From positions 1 to 56,592 of the forward strand of contig USDK01000010.1 in assembly GCA_900553355.1 (NCBI GenBank): 56,592 bases of DNA, written 5' to 3'. Positions 1 through 8,738 of the stretch are shown here, piece after piece. Below the pieces are notes generated by a model. That model did not search any database. It was not told the origin of the DNA and saw only the letters and a list, made by a program, of their open reading frames with translations. This DNA is from an uncultured Lachnospiraceae bacterium. GTDB lineage: Bacteria > Bacillota > Clostridia > Lachnospirales > Lachnospiraceae. The position numbers and the translations under genes are program-made. How positions within the stretch are numbered: the stretch's first letter is position 1; every line of letters begins with the position of its first letter.

Positions 1-44
1 GTTATTATCTCATGGATAGATAAAACTAGCACGGTACTAGTGAT

Positions 45-1205
45 TTACCGTGTACCTGATATAATTATTACCTTGTCCACATATTTCTTAATTTGACTGA
101 TATGTAGTACTATCCTGGCAATTTTATCACCCATTTTCAAATGAGATAAAATATAAAGATTGGGGGCTATTTTTCTTATTTTTATTGGTCTAATACTCTG
201 TGTCAGTATCCCATCATCAAAATCAATTTTAACACTAGGAATTATTTCTTTTAAAAACAGTATTATCTTTTCATCCTCATCATAAACTTTATAACTTGGG
301 GATACACTTGCTTCAAAATGACAGATTTTCTCATTTAATTGATACCTTTCAAGCAAATCCGTAGAAACTGTTTCTTTCAAAATCATAATCTGCTCGTGTA
401 TATAATCCATACAAGTAAGAATATCAGGTCTATTTTCCCAATTATCTTTGGTCGCCTCTTGAAGCAACATATGTAAGGGTTCCAACGTAACAACTTTAAA
501 ATCATCATTTAATAAATATATTTGATGCGAACTTCTATCATATGGGCCCCTAAAGCCATATTTATCCCGTTTCAAGTACATCCATAAAACTTTAGCAAAA
601 AGATAAACATCTGATTTTGTATAATCACACTTTCTAACATCTTCTTGCACATCCAATTCAGGTGGCATAATTTTAATTGGACCTAGACGTTCTTCCGCAT
701 GAGTCAGCGACTCCTCTCCATCAATCCATACCATACCATAATCAGATAAATAAATTTGGTTATTCATTATAAGTATATTTTCTGGTTTAATATCTCTATG
801 TGCCATATGACAAGCATGAATCTCATTTATTATACGGCCTAATTCAAGCATATCTTCAAGCTTTTGGACAATACTTTTGTGTATAGTTACATTGAATTTA
901 TTCGCTCTCGGCATCATGAACCATGCCGGCATTTTTTCCACAGATTCTTCTGGACAACAATAAGCATATATCGGAAGAATTCCTTTTATAGATTTTCCAA
1001 GGCATTCCTGAACCTTTATTTCTCTACAAAATCGTTTATATCTTCTCTCTTTTAATTCTTTATTTAATTTAGGATCAACACAAAAATACTTAATAACCTT
1101 TTCTGGAGAGTGAGAATCTGGCACTAATACAACCTTTCCGTTTCCACCATGACCTATCTCTTTTGCATCTTCTAAATCACAAGGTGCCATTTTATATTCC
1201 AACAT
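45..1205 (-). CDS. Ser/Thr protein kinase-like protein with unknown C-terminal domain
   Basis: Predicted cytosolic protein kinase of 386 residues. In order: a glycine-rich loop (GHGGNGKVV, about residues 18-26), a candidate ATP lysine in KVIKYF, the catalytic loop HRDIKPENILI, a metal-binding motif read as DYG instead of DFG, and PPE in place of APE. All catalytic residues appear present, so it should be active. The last 110 or so residues match nothing I recognise; no membrane segment or PASTA repeats are visible, unlike the housekeeping PrkC type. I chose the ATG at 1205 because it overlaps the end of the upstream giant gene by 14 bases and follows a purine-rich stretch (GAGAGAG), which suggests translational coupling. 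The longer open frame begins inside the upstream gene. Base composition is AT-rich like its partner and unlike the rest of the window. A role as signalling partner of the upstream protein is inference. Confidence 0.85.
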   Translation of the reverse strand: MLEYKMAPCDLEDAKEIGHGGNGKVVLVPDSHSPEKVIKYFCVDPKLNKELKERRYKRFCREIKVQECLGKSIKGILPIYAYCCPEESVEKMPAWFMMPRANKFNVTIHKSIVQKLEDMLELGRIINEIHACHMAHRDIKPENILIMNNQIYLSDYGMVWIDGEESLTHAEERLGPIKIMPPELDVQEDVRKCDYTKSDVYLFAKVLWMYLKRDKYGFRGPYDRSSHQIYLLNDDFKVVTLEPLHMLLQEATKDNWENRPDILTCMDYIHEQIMILKETVSTDLLERYQLNEKICHFEASVSPSYKVYDEDEKIILFLKEIIPSVKIDFDDGILTQSIRPIKIRKIAPNLYILSHLKMGDKIARIVLHISQIKKYVDKVIIISGTR

Positions 1206-4200
1206 ATTCTTCGCTCTCTCTTTCTGAATCTGCCTCATATAAATAGCACTCACATAGCTGATCAAAAATTTTTGCTGTCTTTGGTGATTTTGTTCTTATA
1301 GCCTCCGCATTCTCTTTATATCGTTTTGCCATTGCGCGTTCTTCATCTCCACCCGTAGGGCTATAAACTCCTCTGGAATTACAAATAGATGCCACATACT
1401 CATTTTCTAAATGTTGATCTCCAAACATTTCTATAGCCTCTCGTATTGATTCAGCAGGATAGTAACCATCTTGCCCCACTGGAGATGCTGATAACATTTT
1501 TCCAAGAATCATTCCAAATAATCTATTCTGATTATTTCTATCCAAACCCTCTTGAAGATCTTGTATCCAGCACATTAATTTCTCCCTGTCAACAAACGCT
1601 CCTTGTCTAGCTGGACAAAATTTCAAATTATAATACAGCGAAAAAACATTACTAATCTGTGTTTGGTCAAAGTTATTTTCTCCAACTGTATTCCCATCAT
1701 CGTCCCTAAAGATAATAGCAACAATATCGAGCAGTAATCTTGGAGAATTCTCTAAACAATTTAAAAAGCATTTCATATCTGAAATATCGAGCAATCCTCG
1801 AAATGGGAGTTCTAATAACGCTACTCTTTCACAATACTTAGTATTTAAAAAACTTGTTTGTAGTATAGACAATAAATTTTTTAAATGATAAGACGATAAC
1901 TGTGTAGGAACACCAATTTCATGGTCTTTCATCTTTTCTAAAATTATTAATATTTCTTCGCTACTATAAAATTCTTTACATTCATCAAGAATTTCCAGAA
2001 TACATATAAAATTAGAATATATCATTAATTGATCAATTATATAATGGACGGTTTCACTACTTTTTACAAATCCTCCTATTCGAAATCTTTTCCAGTATTG
2101 CTCTTTGACTTTTTCTTCTTCATCAGCAATAAGCGGTTTATTTTTCAAATCTACAACTTCAAGGAGTAGTAAATCTATGACTACATCCTCAGACGCCCCT
2201 ATTTTTTCCGCAACATTTATTGCAATTCGGAGATTATTAAGATTCTTTGCATAAGCACATCGAACATAATCTACTATAATTCTTTTATTACTCTTTTGCG
2301 TTACAATATTAGTAAACAACTCTATATCAAATTGATTATTCGTATATACTTTAAATAAATATATCCCTAAAGTTGTGTACTCTAACTCTGAGCAAATATT
2401 AACCAAAGATACGATATCAAGATTTCGTTCTTTAAATCTTCTAATACCTTCCAATATTTCATCATTTATTAACTTCTCATTAACCTCCCTTTTTTCATCA
2501 TCAGAATATGGACAAGGATGCAGTAATGGGAATTCGTATGTTCCTATAAATAAATATCTATAATCATATATTTCATTCTGCACATGAAGTTCGTTCATTA
2601 TATATTCTAATTTTCCAATTAAGGGCTCCTTCATTGCCCATTCTGAACTGCAATAATATCTGTTTCTATATATTTCTTTCCGAAATTTTTCTTTAATACA
2701 TGTAATTTCCATATCAGTCATTGACTGAATTTCATACAACAATTTATCAGAAACACGTTCTAAAATTTCATCATTAAAATGATTTGATATTTCAATAATC
2801 TTTTGCCATTTTAAAATATCATAATCCATATGATTAAGACATAACTTTAAATATTCGTTATAAGCAAATGTGACATCTTTATTTGTTACTTGAACCGGCT
2901 CATCAATTATTCTATATTTAGGTTTACTTGTTGCATCAATTATAGAATTATTCTGACCTGGCAATTCTGAATATAATAGCTCCCAAACATCATATCCTTT
3001 ATCATAAGCCTCTTTTATTAATTCTATTTTTTCTTTTTGAGGAAGAACTGTAATATTATACCAGGGACAAAATACTGTTTTTAATGTCTCCAATGGGCTG
3101 TTACTGATTGGGTATTTCTCACGAAAGCTATTCATTTTGAATAACCACCTAATTGCCCACGCTGAATATTCCTTTTGGCATAAAAATTGTTCTATTCCCC
3201 AAATAAAATATGTATAGTCATTTCTTGAAAATGGTCCTCTATCCTCTGCCTTTAAAAACACATCCTTTAGTCCTGTATCTTCTTGCCACTCTCTATCTAA
3301 CCTTTTAGTAACTGCTTTCGGCGAAGCCTCACATAATATAGTAAATAATTCTGCAATTGATAACCACTGTTTGATTGAGGAAATATCATTTAAAACCGCT
3401 TCAATAATTTGATCAACCGCCAACTGACTTTCAAAATCGTTTTTATAATATGCTTTCATAATCAAGCTACGAAGCAATCCTTCTTTTAGCACTAAAGACC
3501 ATAATGGTTTTCCGCCAGGTAAAATATTTGCATAGCCTTGTTGTTCAACAGGAAAGGAAAAAACTGGATTTTCTTCGGTTATTATTGCACGAATAATATC
3601 AACATATTTATCCCATAGATTAGTTTCAACACTAACAAATTCATCTAAGTAATCCCATGCGTTTTCTGTACTTGCCAAATGAACAAATGTATTACCATGT
3701 ACTTTAAATCTGAGAAACAAAGGATTTTCGCCTTTCATATATGGCATAATTTCATCCATTACTTGGTCATAAGTAATACCACATAGTTCTTCTATTATCA
3801 TCTTATCTCCATCACTTTCACTCCATTTTCCACATAAAAGTAACGGGATAATTATATTTTTATTTCCCTCTACCCAATTTGGAACCACATTGTCAATTCC
3901 TCGAATTATTTTTTTCTTTAAAGGAACATACAATCCATGTGTATCTTCAACTAATTTATGAGCTTCTTCATAGTTCAATCCTGCATCTATTAATTTCTGA
4001 TTAATTGTATTACGTTTCCTTTTTCTTAACTTGATTGGATTTTTACCGCCACAATACTCATCTGCTCCAAACACAAAAATATTTATATTATTAGGAATCG
4101 CATAAATCTGTTCAGCATAAAACCATGGTATTAATATTTTCCCACCTAATTCTACATCTTTTTCATTTGCTACTTTTAATTTTTCCCAATCTTCTACGCT

Positions 4201-4914
4201 TTTTACTACTAACGTTATATTTTTAGGCCGTATTCTTCTAAGTTCATTAAGTACACAAAGAATAGTTTCTTCCTTGCTTTGTCCGCTAATATATATACAT
4301 TCATTGTCCAAACAGTCGTCAAATTGTTCTTTAAACACTTCGTCATCAATTTCAAAAAAATCAAGATTCAAACTGGGATTTTCCGTTTGTCTATACAAAT
4401 CCACTTCAACTTGGTCAATAGAATATACAGAAACTTTACTATCCTGGATATTTGTAATTGCTGTACTAAGTGTTAATAGTTGGCTCTTAATTTCTAAAAG
4501 ATTTTGTTCTTCCTCCTTTTTCCATTCACCTAAAAAAGCACACTGAAATGCGTTAGGATTAATTTTTTCTAATTCGTGTAAAATAATATTAATAAAATTG
4601 GATATATAATACTCTGCTTCATTTTCAGGAATTTCATATTTCAGCATTATACGTGTTAGTTCTTCATAAAGTTTGTCTTTAAGAGCATATTTACTCTCCG
4701 CAGACATCTTTGCTGCAACTTGTTTCATTTCTTCTTTGGATAATAATTCTGCAATTTCATCAATTATTCTGTCTCCGGACTCTACCTTTTTTAATAAAAA
4801 TTCGCTTGTATCAATGAACAGTTTCTCCCACTGCTTTTTGTCTTTATAATCTGTAATTTTATCTATAGCTACACTTAATACAAGTTCACCTGCTTTTTCT
4901 TCAATAAAAGTCAT
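1192..4914 (-). CDS. Giant STAND-like protein of unknown function (1240 aa)
   Basis: A 1240-residue, probably cytosolic protein. Residues 1-150 are helical and charged and resemble an effector-associated N-terminal module. At about 207-217 a strand leads into SGQSKEET, which sits where a P-loop would be but lacks the GK(S/T) signature; then come a hydrophobic strand (NINIFVFGADEY) and the segment NQKLIDAGLNYEEAHKLVEDT, of the kind seen in STAND-type NTPases. The long middle is helical without obvious short repeats. The C-terminus carries a distinctive patch (NSRGVY, GGDEERAMAKRYKENAEA, then SPKTAKIFDQL) that I believe recurs in large uncharacterised bacterial proteins. The start has a strong site (GAGGAGG) seven bases or so upstream. 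It is AT-rich, translationally coupled to the kinase behind it, and flanked upstream by an IS200 element. An NLR-like sensor or scaffold in phage defence is plausible but not shown. Confidence 0.8.
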   Translation of the reverse strand: MTFIEEKAGELVLSVAIDKITDYKDKKQWEKLFIDTSEFLLKKVESGDRIIDEIAELLSKEEMKQVAAKMSAESKYALKDKLYEELTRIMLKYEIPENEAEYYISNFINIILHELEKINPNAFQCAFLGEWKKEEEQNLLEIKSQLLTLSTAITNIQDSKVSVYSIDQVEVDLYRQTENPSLNLDFFEIDDEVFKEQFDDCLDNECIYISGQSKEETILCVLNELRRIRPKNITLVVKSVEDWEKLKVANEKDVELGGKILIPWFYAEQIYAIPNNINIFVFGADEYCGGKNPIKLRKRKRNTINQKLIDAGLNYEEAHKLVEDTHGLYVPLKKKIIRGIDNVVPNWVEGNKNIIIPLLLCGKWSESDGDKMIIEELCGITYDQVMDEIMPYMKGENPLFLRFKVHGNTFVHLASTENAWDYLDEFVSVETNLWDKYVDIIRAIITEENPVFSFPVEQQGYANILPGGKPLWSLVLKEGLLRSLIMKAYYKNDFESQLAVDQIIEAVLNDISSIKQWLSIAELFTILCEASPKAVTKRLDREWQEDTGLKDVFLKAEDRGPFSRNDYTYFIWGIEQFLCQKEYSAWAIRWLFKMNSFREKYPISNSPLETLKTVFCPWYNITVLPQKEKIELIKEAYDKGYDVWELLYSELPGQNNSIIDATSKPKYRIIDEPVQVTNKDVTFAYNEYLKLCLNHMDYDILKWQKIIEISNHFNDEILERVSDKLLYEIQSMTDMEITCIKEKFRKEIYRNRYYCSSEWAMKEPLIGKLEYIMNELHVQNEIYDYRYLFIGTYEFPLLHPCPYSDDEKREVNEKLINDEILEGIRRFKERNLDIVSLVNICSELEYTTLGIYLFKVYTNNQFDIELFTNIVTQKSNKRIIVDYVRCAYAKNLNNLRIAINVAEKIGASEDVVIDLLLLEVVDLKNKPLIADEEEKVKEQYWKRFRIGGFVKSSETVHYIIDQLMIYSNFICILEILDECKEFYSSEEILIILEKMKDHEIGVPTQLSSYHLKNLLSILQTSFLNTKYCERVALLELPFRGLLDISDMKCFLNCLENSPRLLLDIVAIIFRDDDGNTVGENNFDQTQISNVFSLYYNLKFCPARQGAFVDREKLMCWIQDLQEGLDRNNQNRLFGMILGKMLSASPVGQDGYYPAESIREAIEMFGDQHLENEYVASICNSRGVYSPTGGDEERAMAKRYKENAEAIRTKSPKTAKIFDQLCECYLYEADSERESEEYVGI

Positions 4915-5043
4915 AGCTACCTCCTCATATTTCTAACTAAGTCACAACCACCACTTCAAGTGGTGGTTTGGGTTGGCCCTCATAAGGGCCAGTTACATGC
5001 GCGCCCAAAAGGACGGGTATCGCAAGCATTGTTACTGGTCCGC

Positions 5044-5472
5044 TTATAAAGCGGTACTTCTTGAATCTTCTTTTCTCGATTCTTCTGCCTGCTCTCTTAT
5101 ATACTTCTTTATTGCATCTTCTGTGATATTACCAATTGTTGAAACGTAATATCCTCTGGCCCAGAACGCCTTATCCCATTTGCTCTGCAATTCTGGATGT
5201 CTGTCATATATCATTAGCGTACTCTTTCCTTTTAAGTACCCCATAAATTTTGAAATACTATACTTGGGCGGAATCGCTACGCTTAAATGTATATGATCTT
5301 CGCATACTGCGCCATCTATAATCTCTACATCTTTATATCTGCATAATGTAGAAATTATATCTCTTACGTCTGCTTTCAACTTTCCATACAGTACTTTCTT
5401 TCTGTATTTCGGAATAAAAACTATATGGTATTGGCATTTCCACCGTACGTGTGATAAACTCTTATTGTCCAT
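5044..5472 (-). CDS. tnpA: IS200/IS605 family transposase TnpA
   Basis: Y1 HUH-superfamily transposase of 142 residues, the usual length for IS200-type TnpA. It cuts and joins single-stranded DNA at subterminal hairpins as a dimer. The HUH motif is seen as DHIHL near residue 60, and the catalytic tyrosine is expected in IKKYIREQ near residue 125. The N-terminal HVRWKCQYHIVFIPKYRK is characteristic of the IS200 group. The start at 5472 has AGGAGG eight bases upstream, but that site lies within a long stem (see the neighbouring hairpin entry). The gene looks intact, so the element may be mobile. No accessory tnpB is present. Confidence 0.95.
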   Translation of the reverse strand: MDNKSLSHVRWKCQYHIVFIPKYRKKVLYGKLKADVRDIISTLCRYKDVEIIDGAVCEDHIHLSVAIPPKYSISKFMGYLKGKSTLMIYDRHPELQSKWDKAFWARGYYVSTIGNITEDAIKKYIREQAEESRKEDSRSTAL

Positions 5473-5480
5473 TTGGGACC

Positions 5481-5541
5481 GCCTCCTATACTAATTTTTG
5501 AGTTTGGCTTGCGACACCATTCGCATTTTAGCATAGGAGGC
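5481..5541 (-). promoter_or_regulatory. Hairpin burying the tnpA ribosome binding site
   Basis: The arm 5481-5491 pairs with 5531-5541 (10 of 11 positions) and contains the AGGAGG of tnpA, so the site is hidden if the whole leader is transcribed. On the plus strand the same stem is followed by CTTTTTATT and could end antisense transcripts. Leader hairpins that block translation of IS200 transposase are known from the founding element; here the structure is read from sequence only. Confidence 0.65.
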
Positions 5542-5837
5542 TTTTTATTGATATCCTACACGCTCCTGCTTACTCCATTCTCCCCAGTATAGCTGGGGGA
5601 TTAGGCCTTTCATTTAATCACCGGTGTAAAATTTATAAGCCAAATTTTACGCTGCACTGAATCAAATCGTTTCTATATCTTTTTCACTCAAAATTTTCTC
5701 TTTTGCTATTTTTTTATACCAATCAGAAGTTATAATTTTATCTCTCAAATACAGAATTCACTTTTATCTTAATTTTATCAAATTCCTCTACTTTTCGCTA
5801 TCTCTTATTTCAATCCCTTTCCACATCTCCCACGTTC

Positions 5838-5866
5838 ATTTTACTACACCATTTACTACACCATTT
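5838..5866. repeat. Tandem 12-bp repeat (TTTACTACACCA)
   Basis: Two adjacent copies of TTTACTACACCATT at 5840-5853 and 5852-5865, followed by the near-palindrome CATTTTTTC/AAAAAATG at about 5862-5878. They lie in the gene-free stretch between the IS200 element and the first chromosomal-type gene. They may be part of an attachment site or the degraded end of a recombinase gene; neither is proven. Confidence 0.6.
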
Positions 5867-5908
5867 TTTCAAAAAATGACGATTTTTGATACTCCCAGGC
5901 AAAAAGTA

Positions 5909-5950
5909 AGAACCCGCAAAAGCCTTGTAAAATAAGGCTCCACGGGCTCT
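5909..5950. other. Two-tier hairpin in a gene-free stretch (5613-6095)
   Basis: AGAACCCG (5909-5916) pairs with CGGGCTCT (5943-5950) and, inside it, AGCCTT (5921-5926) pairs with AAGGCT (5934-5939). The surrounding 480 bases hold no convincing gene. A short open frame exists on the minus strand through this stretch but has no ribosome site or recognisable family. The structure could be a terminator-like or recombination-related element at the right edge of the AT-rich island. Confidence 0.5.
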
Positions 5951-6095
5951 GACGCCACAGGACAAAACCACCCGCCACACGGCAAGAGGTGAGTGCTAAT
6001 TCCCTCATCTTTTTTCCCACATCCCTCTCTAGCCTTTTCCCCCATTATGCGCTATGATGATATCAGTGAAATCTTTCAGGAAAGGACTGAATACT

Positions 6096-7001
6096 ATGAG
6101 CAAAAAAGTTGTTGTGATCGGCCTTGGCCATCTGGGCGCTCACGTCTCCCAGATGCTGGCCCTTCGGGGAATCGCCGACGAGATTGTCGGCATCGACTAT
6201 AATAAGAGAAAGGAATGGGGTGAGATCCAGGATCTCACAGATATGCTGCCATACCTGGGCACACAGACCAGGATCCGCAGCGGAAGTTATGAAGACCTTG
6301 CAGATGCCGACATCGCGGTCCTGACCGCCTGCGGAAAGATCTGCGACGAAGACCGTCTGCAGGAGCTCTCCGGATCCATCGCAGTGATCGACCAGATCCT
6401 TCCTGAGATACAAAAAAATCATTTCCGCGGGACGATGGTGGTACTGACTAACCCCTGCGACCTGATCGCATATTATGTTAATCAGAAGATTGACGCAGAT
6501 GTAATCGGCACGGGAACTGCCCTCGACTCTGCAAGACTCAGGAGCCGCGTGGCCGCCGCTCTGAATCTTGCGCCTTCCGATATCCAGGGATACTGTATCG
6601 GCGAGCATGGCGACAGCCAGACTATCCTCTGGTCACAGACCCGGGCAGGAGGCGTCCTGGCGGACAAGCTGCTGACGCCGGAGCAGATGAGCCAGATCGA
6701 ACAGGACACCGTCACTGCCGGGTGCGAAATCGCCCTCCACAAGGGAAGTACAGAATTCGGAATCGGCATGTCCGCCTGCGAGATCATCCAGGCCATCTTG
6801 GGCGATGAGCAGCGGATCCTACCCTGCTCGGTAGATCCAAAGGGCGCCTACGGACAGAGCGGCCTTTTTACCAGCGTTCCCTGTGTCATTTCCAGAGATG
6901 GCGCTGTTCCTATGAAAGAACTGGATCTGACTTCTGACGAGCTGGCTAAATTCACTTCCAGCTGCGAAATGCTAAAAGATATGATCCAAAAGATGTCCTA
7001 A
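6096..7001 (+). CDS. L-lactate/malate dehydrogenase family, L-2-hydroxyisocaproate dehydrogenase-like
   Basis: NAD-dependent reduction of a 2-oxoacid to an L-2-hydroxyacid in the cytosol. The 301 residues are near the family's usual length. The N-terminal Rossmann motif is VVVIGLGHLGAHV; the proton-relay histidine is in GEHGDS and the substrate arginine in LDSARLR, with its partner aspartate. The mobile loop after LTACG is short (KICDEDRL) and lacks the QKPGE signature of true lactate dehydrogenase, which fits a hydroxyisocaproate-type enzyme with bulkier substrates. The ATG at 6096 is preceded by AAAGGA at good distance; the frame extends 14 codons upstream without a better site. It is convergent with the acetyltransferase behind it (10 bases between stops). 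The substrate is inferred. Confidence 0.85.
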   Translation: MSKKVVVIGLGHLGAHVSQMLALRGIADEIVGIDYNKRKEWGEIQDLTDMLPYLGTQTRIRSGSYEDLADADIAVLTACGKICDEDRLQELSGSIAVIDQILPEIQKNHFRGTMVVLTNPCDLIAYYVNQKIDADVIGTGTALDSARLRSRVAAALNLAPSDIQGYCIGEHGDSQTILWSQTRAGGVLADKLLTPEQMSQIEQDTVTAGCEIALHKGSTEFGIGMSACEIIQAILGDEQRILPCSVDPKGAYGQSGLFTSVPCVISRDGAVPMKELDLTSDELAKFTSSCEMLKDMIQKMS

Positions 7002-7011
7002 AAAAGTTTTC

Positions 7012-7458
7012 TCAATCCAGGGGCAGCCGGTAAGTAACGAAGTTCTCCATCAGCTGCCCTCCGTGATTCTGGTAAAATTTCATGGATGGCGTGTTCCAGT
7101 CCAGGCACAGCCACTCCATCCTGGCGCCTCCCATCCGCACGGTCTCTTTTTTTAATTCTTCAAACAATGCCCTCCCATAACCTTTTCCTCTATATTCCTC
7201 CAGTACGATCAACGCATCGATGAAGATCCCGGAGCGTCCCAGATATCCGGAAAAATTTCGGAAGAATAAGGCGCACCCCACCTCCTTACCTTCTGCCAGT
7301 ACAAACAAAGCCCTGGCTCCGTTTTCCTTACTCAATTCTTCTGCCAGCATCGGAGCCGTCGAGACCAGATGCTCTTCCGCTTTCTCATATTCCGACAGTC
7401 TCTTTAAAAATTCCAGTACCAGACCGGCGTCTTTTTCTTCTGCATAGCGAAACATCAT
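7012..7458 (-). CDS. GNAT family N-acetyltransferase, diamine acetyltransferase-like
   Basis: Acetyl-CoA-dependent N-acetyltransferase of 148 residues. The CoA-binding loop is seen as EEYRGKGYGRALFEEL (about 94-109), preceded by the strand GIFIDALIV typical of the spermidine/spermine acetyltransferase subgroup, and followed by the C-terminal WNTPSMKFYQNHGG motif. The start at 7458 follows GGAGG with eight bases between. Monocistronic, facing the dehydrogenase gene. The acceptor is unknown; a polyamine or small amine is a reasonable guess. Confidence 0.9.
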   Translation of the reverse strand: MMFRYAEEKDAGLVLEFLKRLSEYEKAEEHLVSTAPMLAEELSKENGARALFVLAEGKEVGCALFFRNFSGYLGRSGIFIDALIVLEEYRGKGYGRALFEELKKETVRMGGARMEWLCLDWNTPSMKFYQNHGGQLMENFVTYRLPLD

Positions 7459-7658
7459 AAACTTTTCCTCCTGTTTTTGATATCTTCACATTAACAAATT
7501 TCACATCTTCGCGCAATAAATTATCTGAATTTTCTTTTATATTGTTAAATATTTATTATATTTGTTAATTTTTATTCTGTTGTATTTACTATTTTAATGC
7601 GATAAAATAAGTAAACTATATATTTTGATTTTCATTTTCAAAGAAAGGAGAGAAGCGT

Positions 7659-8717
7659 ATGAAAGGTTATGCAATGTTAAAAATCGGCGAATCCGGCTGG
7701 ATCGAGAAGCCAAAACCGGATTTTGGTCCGCTGGATGCGATCTGTAAGCCACTGGCCGTCGCCATCTGTACCTCTGACGTCCATACTCTGTGGGAGGGCG
7801 CCATCGGAGAGCGCCACAACATGATCCTTGGCCATGAGTGCTGCGCGGAAGTCGTGGAAGTAGGATCTCTGGCCAAAGACTTCAAGCCGGGAGACCGGGT
7901 ACTGGTACCGGCCATCACCCCGGACTGGAATTCTCTGGAAGCCCAGGCAGGATACTCCATGCATTCCGGCGGTATGCTGGCAGGCTGGAAGTTCTCCAAC
8001 TTTAAAGACGGCGTATTTTCCGAGTATTTCCATGTCAACGACGCCGATGGTAACCTAGCACTGCTCCCCGAAAACATTACTCCTGTGGATGCTTGTATGC
8101 TTTCCGACATGGTTCCCACCGGATTCCATGGCGTAGAGCTGGCCGACGTACAGTTCGGCGACACCGTGCTGGTCATCGGCATCGGCCCCGTAGGTCTGAT
8201 GGCTGTAGCCGGTGCAAGCTTACGCGGTGCCTCCAGGATCATCGCGGTCGGCACACGTCCGGCATGTGTAGAGGCAGCAAAGGGATATGGAGCCGTAGAC
8301 TTTATCAGCTATAAAGACGGAACCATCGAAGACCAGGTTCTTGCCATGACTGACGGAAAAGGCGTAGACAAAGTTGTCGTAGCCGGAGGCGGCTGCGAGA
8401 CCTTTGAATCCGCTGTTAAAGCCCTGAAGCCCGGCGGCAAGATCGGCAACGTCAACTATCTTGGAAGCGGAACCTATGTCAATATCCCACGTGCTGAATG
8501 GGGTGTAGGAATGGGACACAAGCAGATCAACGGCGGTCTGATGCCTGGCGGACGTCTGCGCATGGAAAAGCTCGGCTCCCTGGTATCTGCCGGCAGGCTG
8601 GACGTTCATCCTCTGGTATCTCATGTTTTTGACGGCTGGGATCATCTGGAAGAAGCATTATTCATGATGAGAGACAAGCCAAAAGATCTGATCAAACCAG
8701 TGGTAAATCTGGAATAA
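7659..8717 (+). CDS. Zinc-dependent NADP secondary-alcohol dehydrogenase
   Basis: Medium-chain alcohol dehydrogenase of 352 residues, very similar in layout to the Thermoanaerobacter/Clostridium beijerinckii NADP enzymes that interconvert secondary alcohols and ketones. Catalytic zinc ligands are visible as Cys37, His59-Glu60 and an aspartate near 150 (in SDMVPTGFHG). As in those enzymes there is no four-cysteine structural zinc lobe. The Rossmann motif is GIGPVG, and the cofactor loop AVGTRP corresponds to the GSRP loop that binds the NADP phosphate. AAAGGAGAG precedes the start by about seven bases. The 200 bases upstream are very AT-rich with several TTGTTAA-like words. The next gene starts 21 bases later and is probably cotranscribed. 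Confidence 0.9.
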   Translation: MKGYAMLKIGESGWIEKPKPDFGPLDAICKPLAVAICTSDVHTLWEGAIGERHNMILGHECCAEVVEVGSLAKDFKPGDRVLVPAITPDWNSLEAQAGYSMHSGGMLAGWKFSNFKDGVFSEYFHVNDADGNLALLPENITPVDACMLSDMVPTGFHGVELADVQFGDTVLVIGIGPVGLMAVAGASLRGASRIIAVGTRPACVEAAKGYGAVDFISYKDGTIEDQVLAMTDGKGVDKVVVAGGGCETFESAVKALKPGGKIGNVNYLGSGTYVNIPRAEWGVGMGHKQINGGLMPGGRLRMEKLGSLVSAGRLDVHPLVSHVFDGWDHLEEALFMMRDKPKDLIKPVVNLE

Positions 8718-8738
8718 CAGGTAAAGAGAGGGTTTCCG

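Larger units (their letters stand above)
4940..5612 (-). mobile_element. IS200-type insertion sequence, approximate limits
   Basis: A single-transposase IS200/IS605-family element without tnpB. It is bounded by short hairpins rather than inverted repeats, as expected for Y1 single-strand transposition: AACCACCAC/GTGGTGGTT at 4946-4968 on one side and CCCCAG/CTGGGG at 5582-5598 on the other. Additional small hairpins lie at about 4976-4992 and 5040-5054. The exact ends are not determinable from one copy; the limits given are the outer hairpins plus a few bases. It lies directly upstream of the giant STAND-like gene. Confidence 0.75.

Noticed and set aside
5780..5990. A short minus-strand open frame across the repeat scar
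   Set aside because: About 60 codons, no start signals, and composition driven by the hairpin and direct repeats; kept only as a possible relic.
5991..5999. GAGTGCTAA, one half of a CIRCE operator
   Set aside because: The second half at nine-base spacing is missing and no heat-shock gene follows.
7480..7600. Rex operators before the alcohol dehydrogenase
   Set aside because: Several TTGTTAA-like words occur, but none forms the required inverted pair at the right spacing; the region is just AT-rich.
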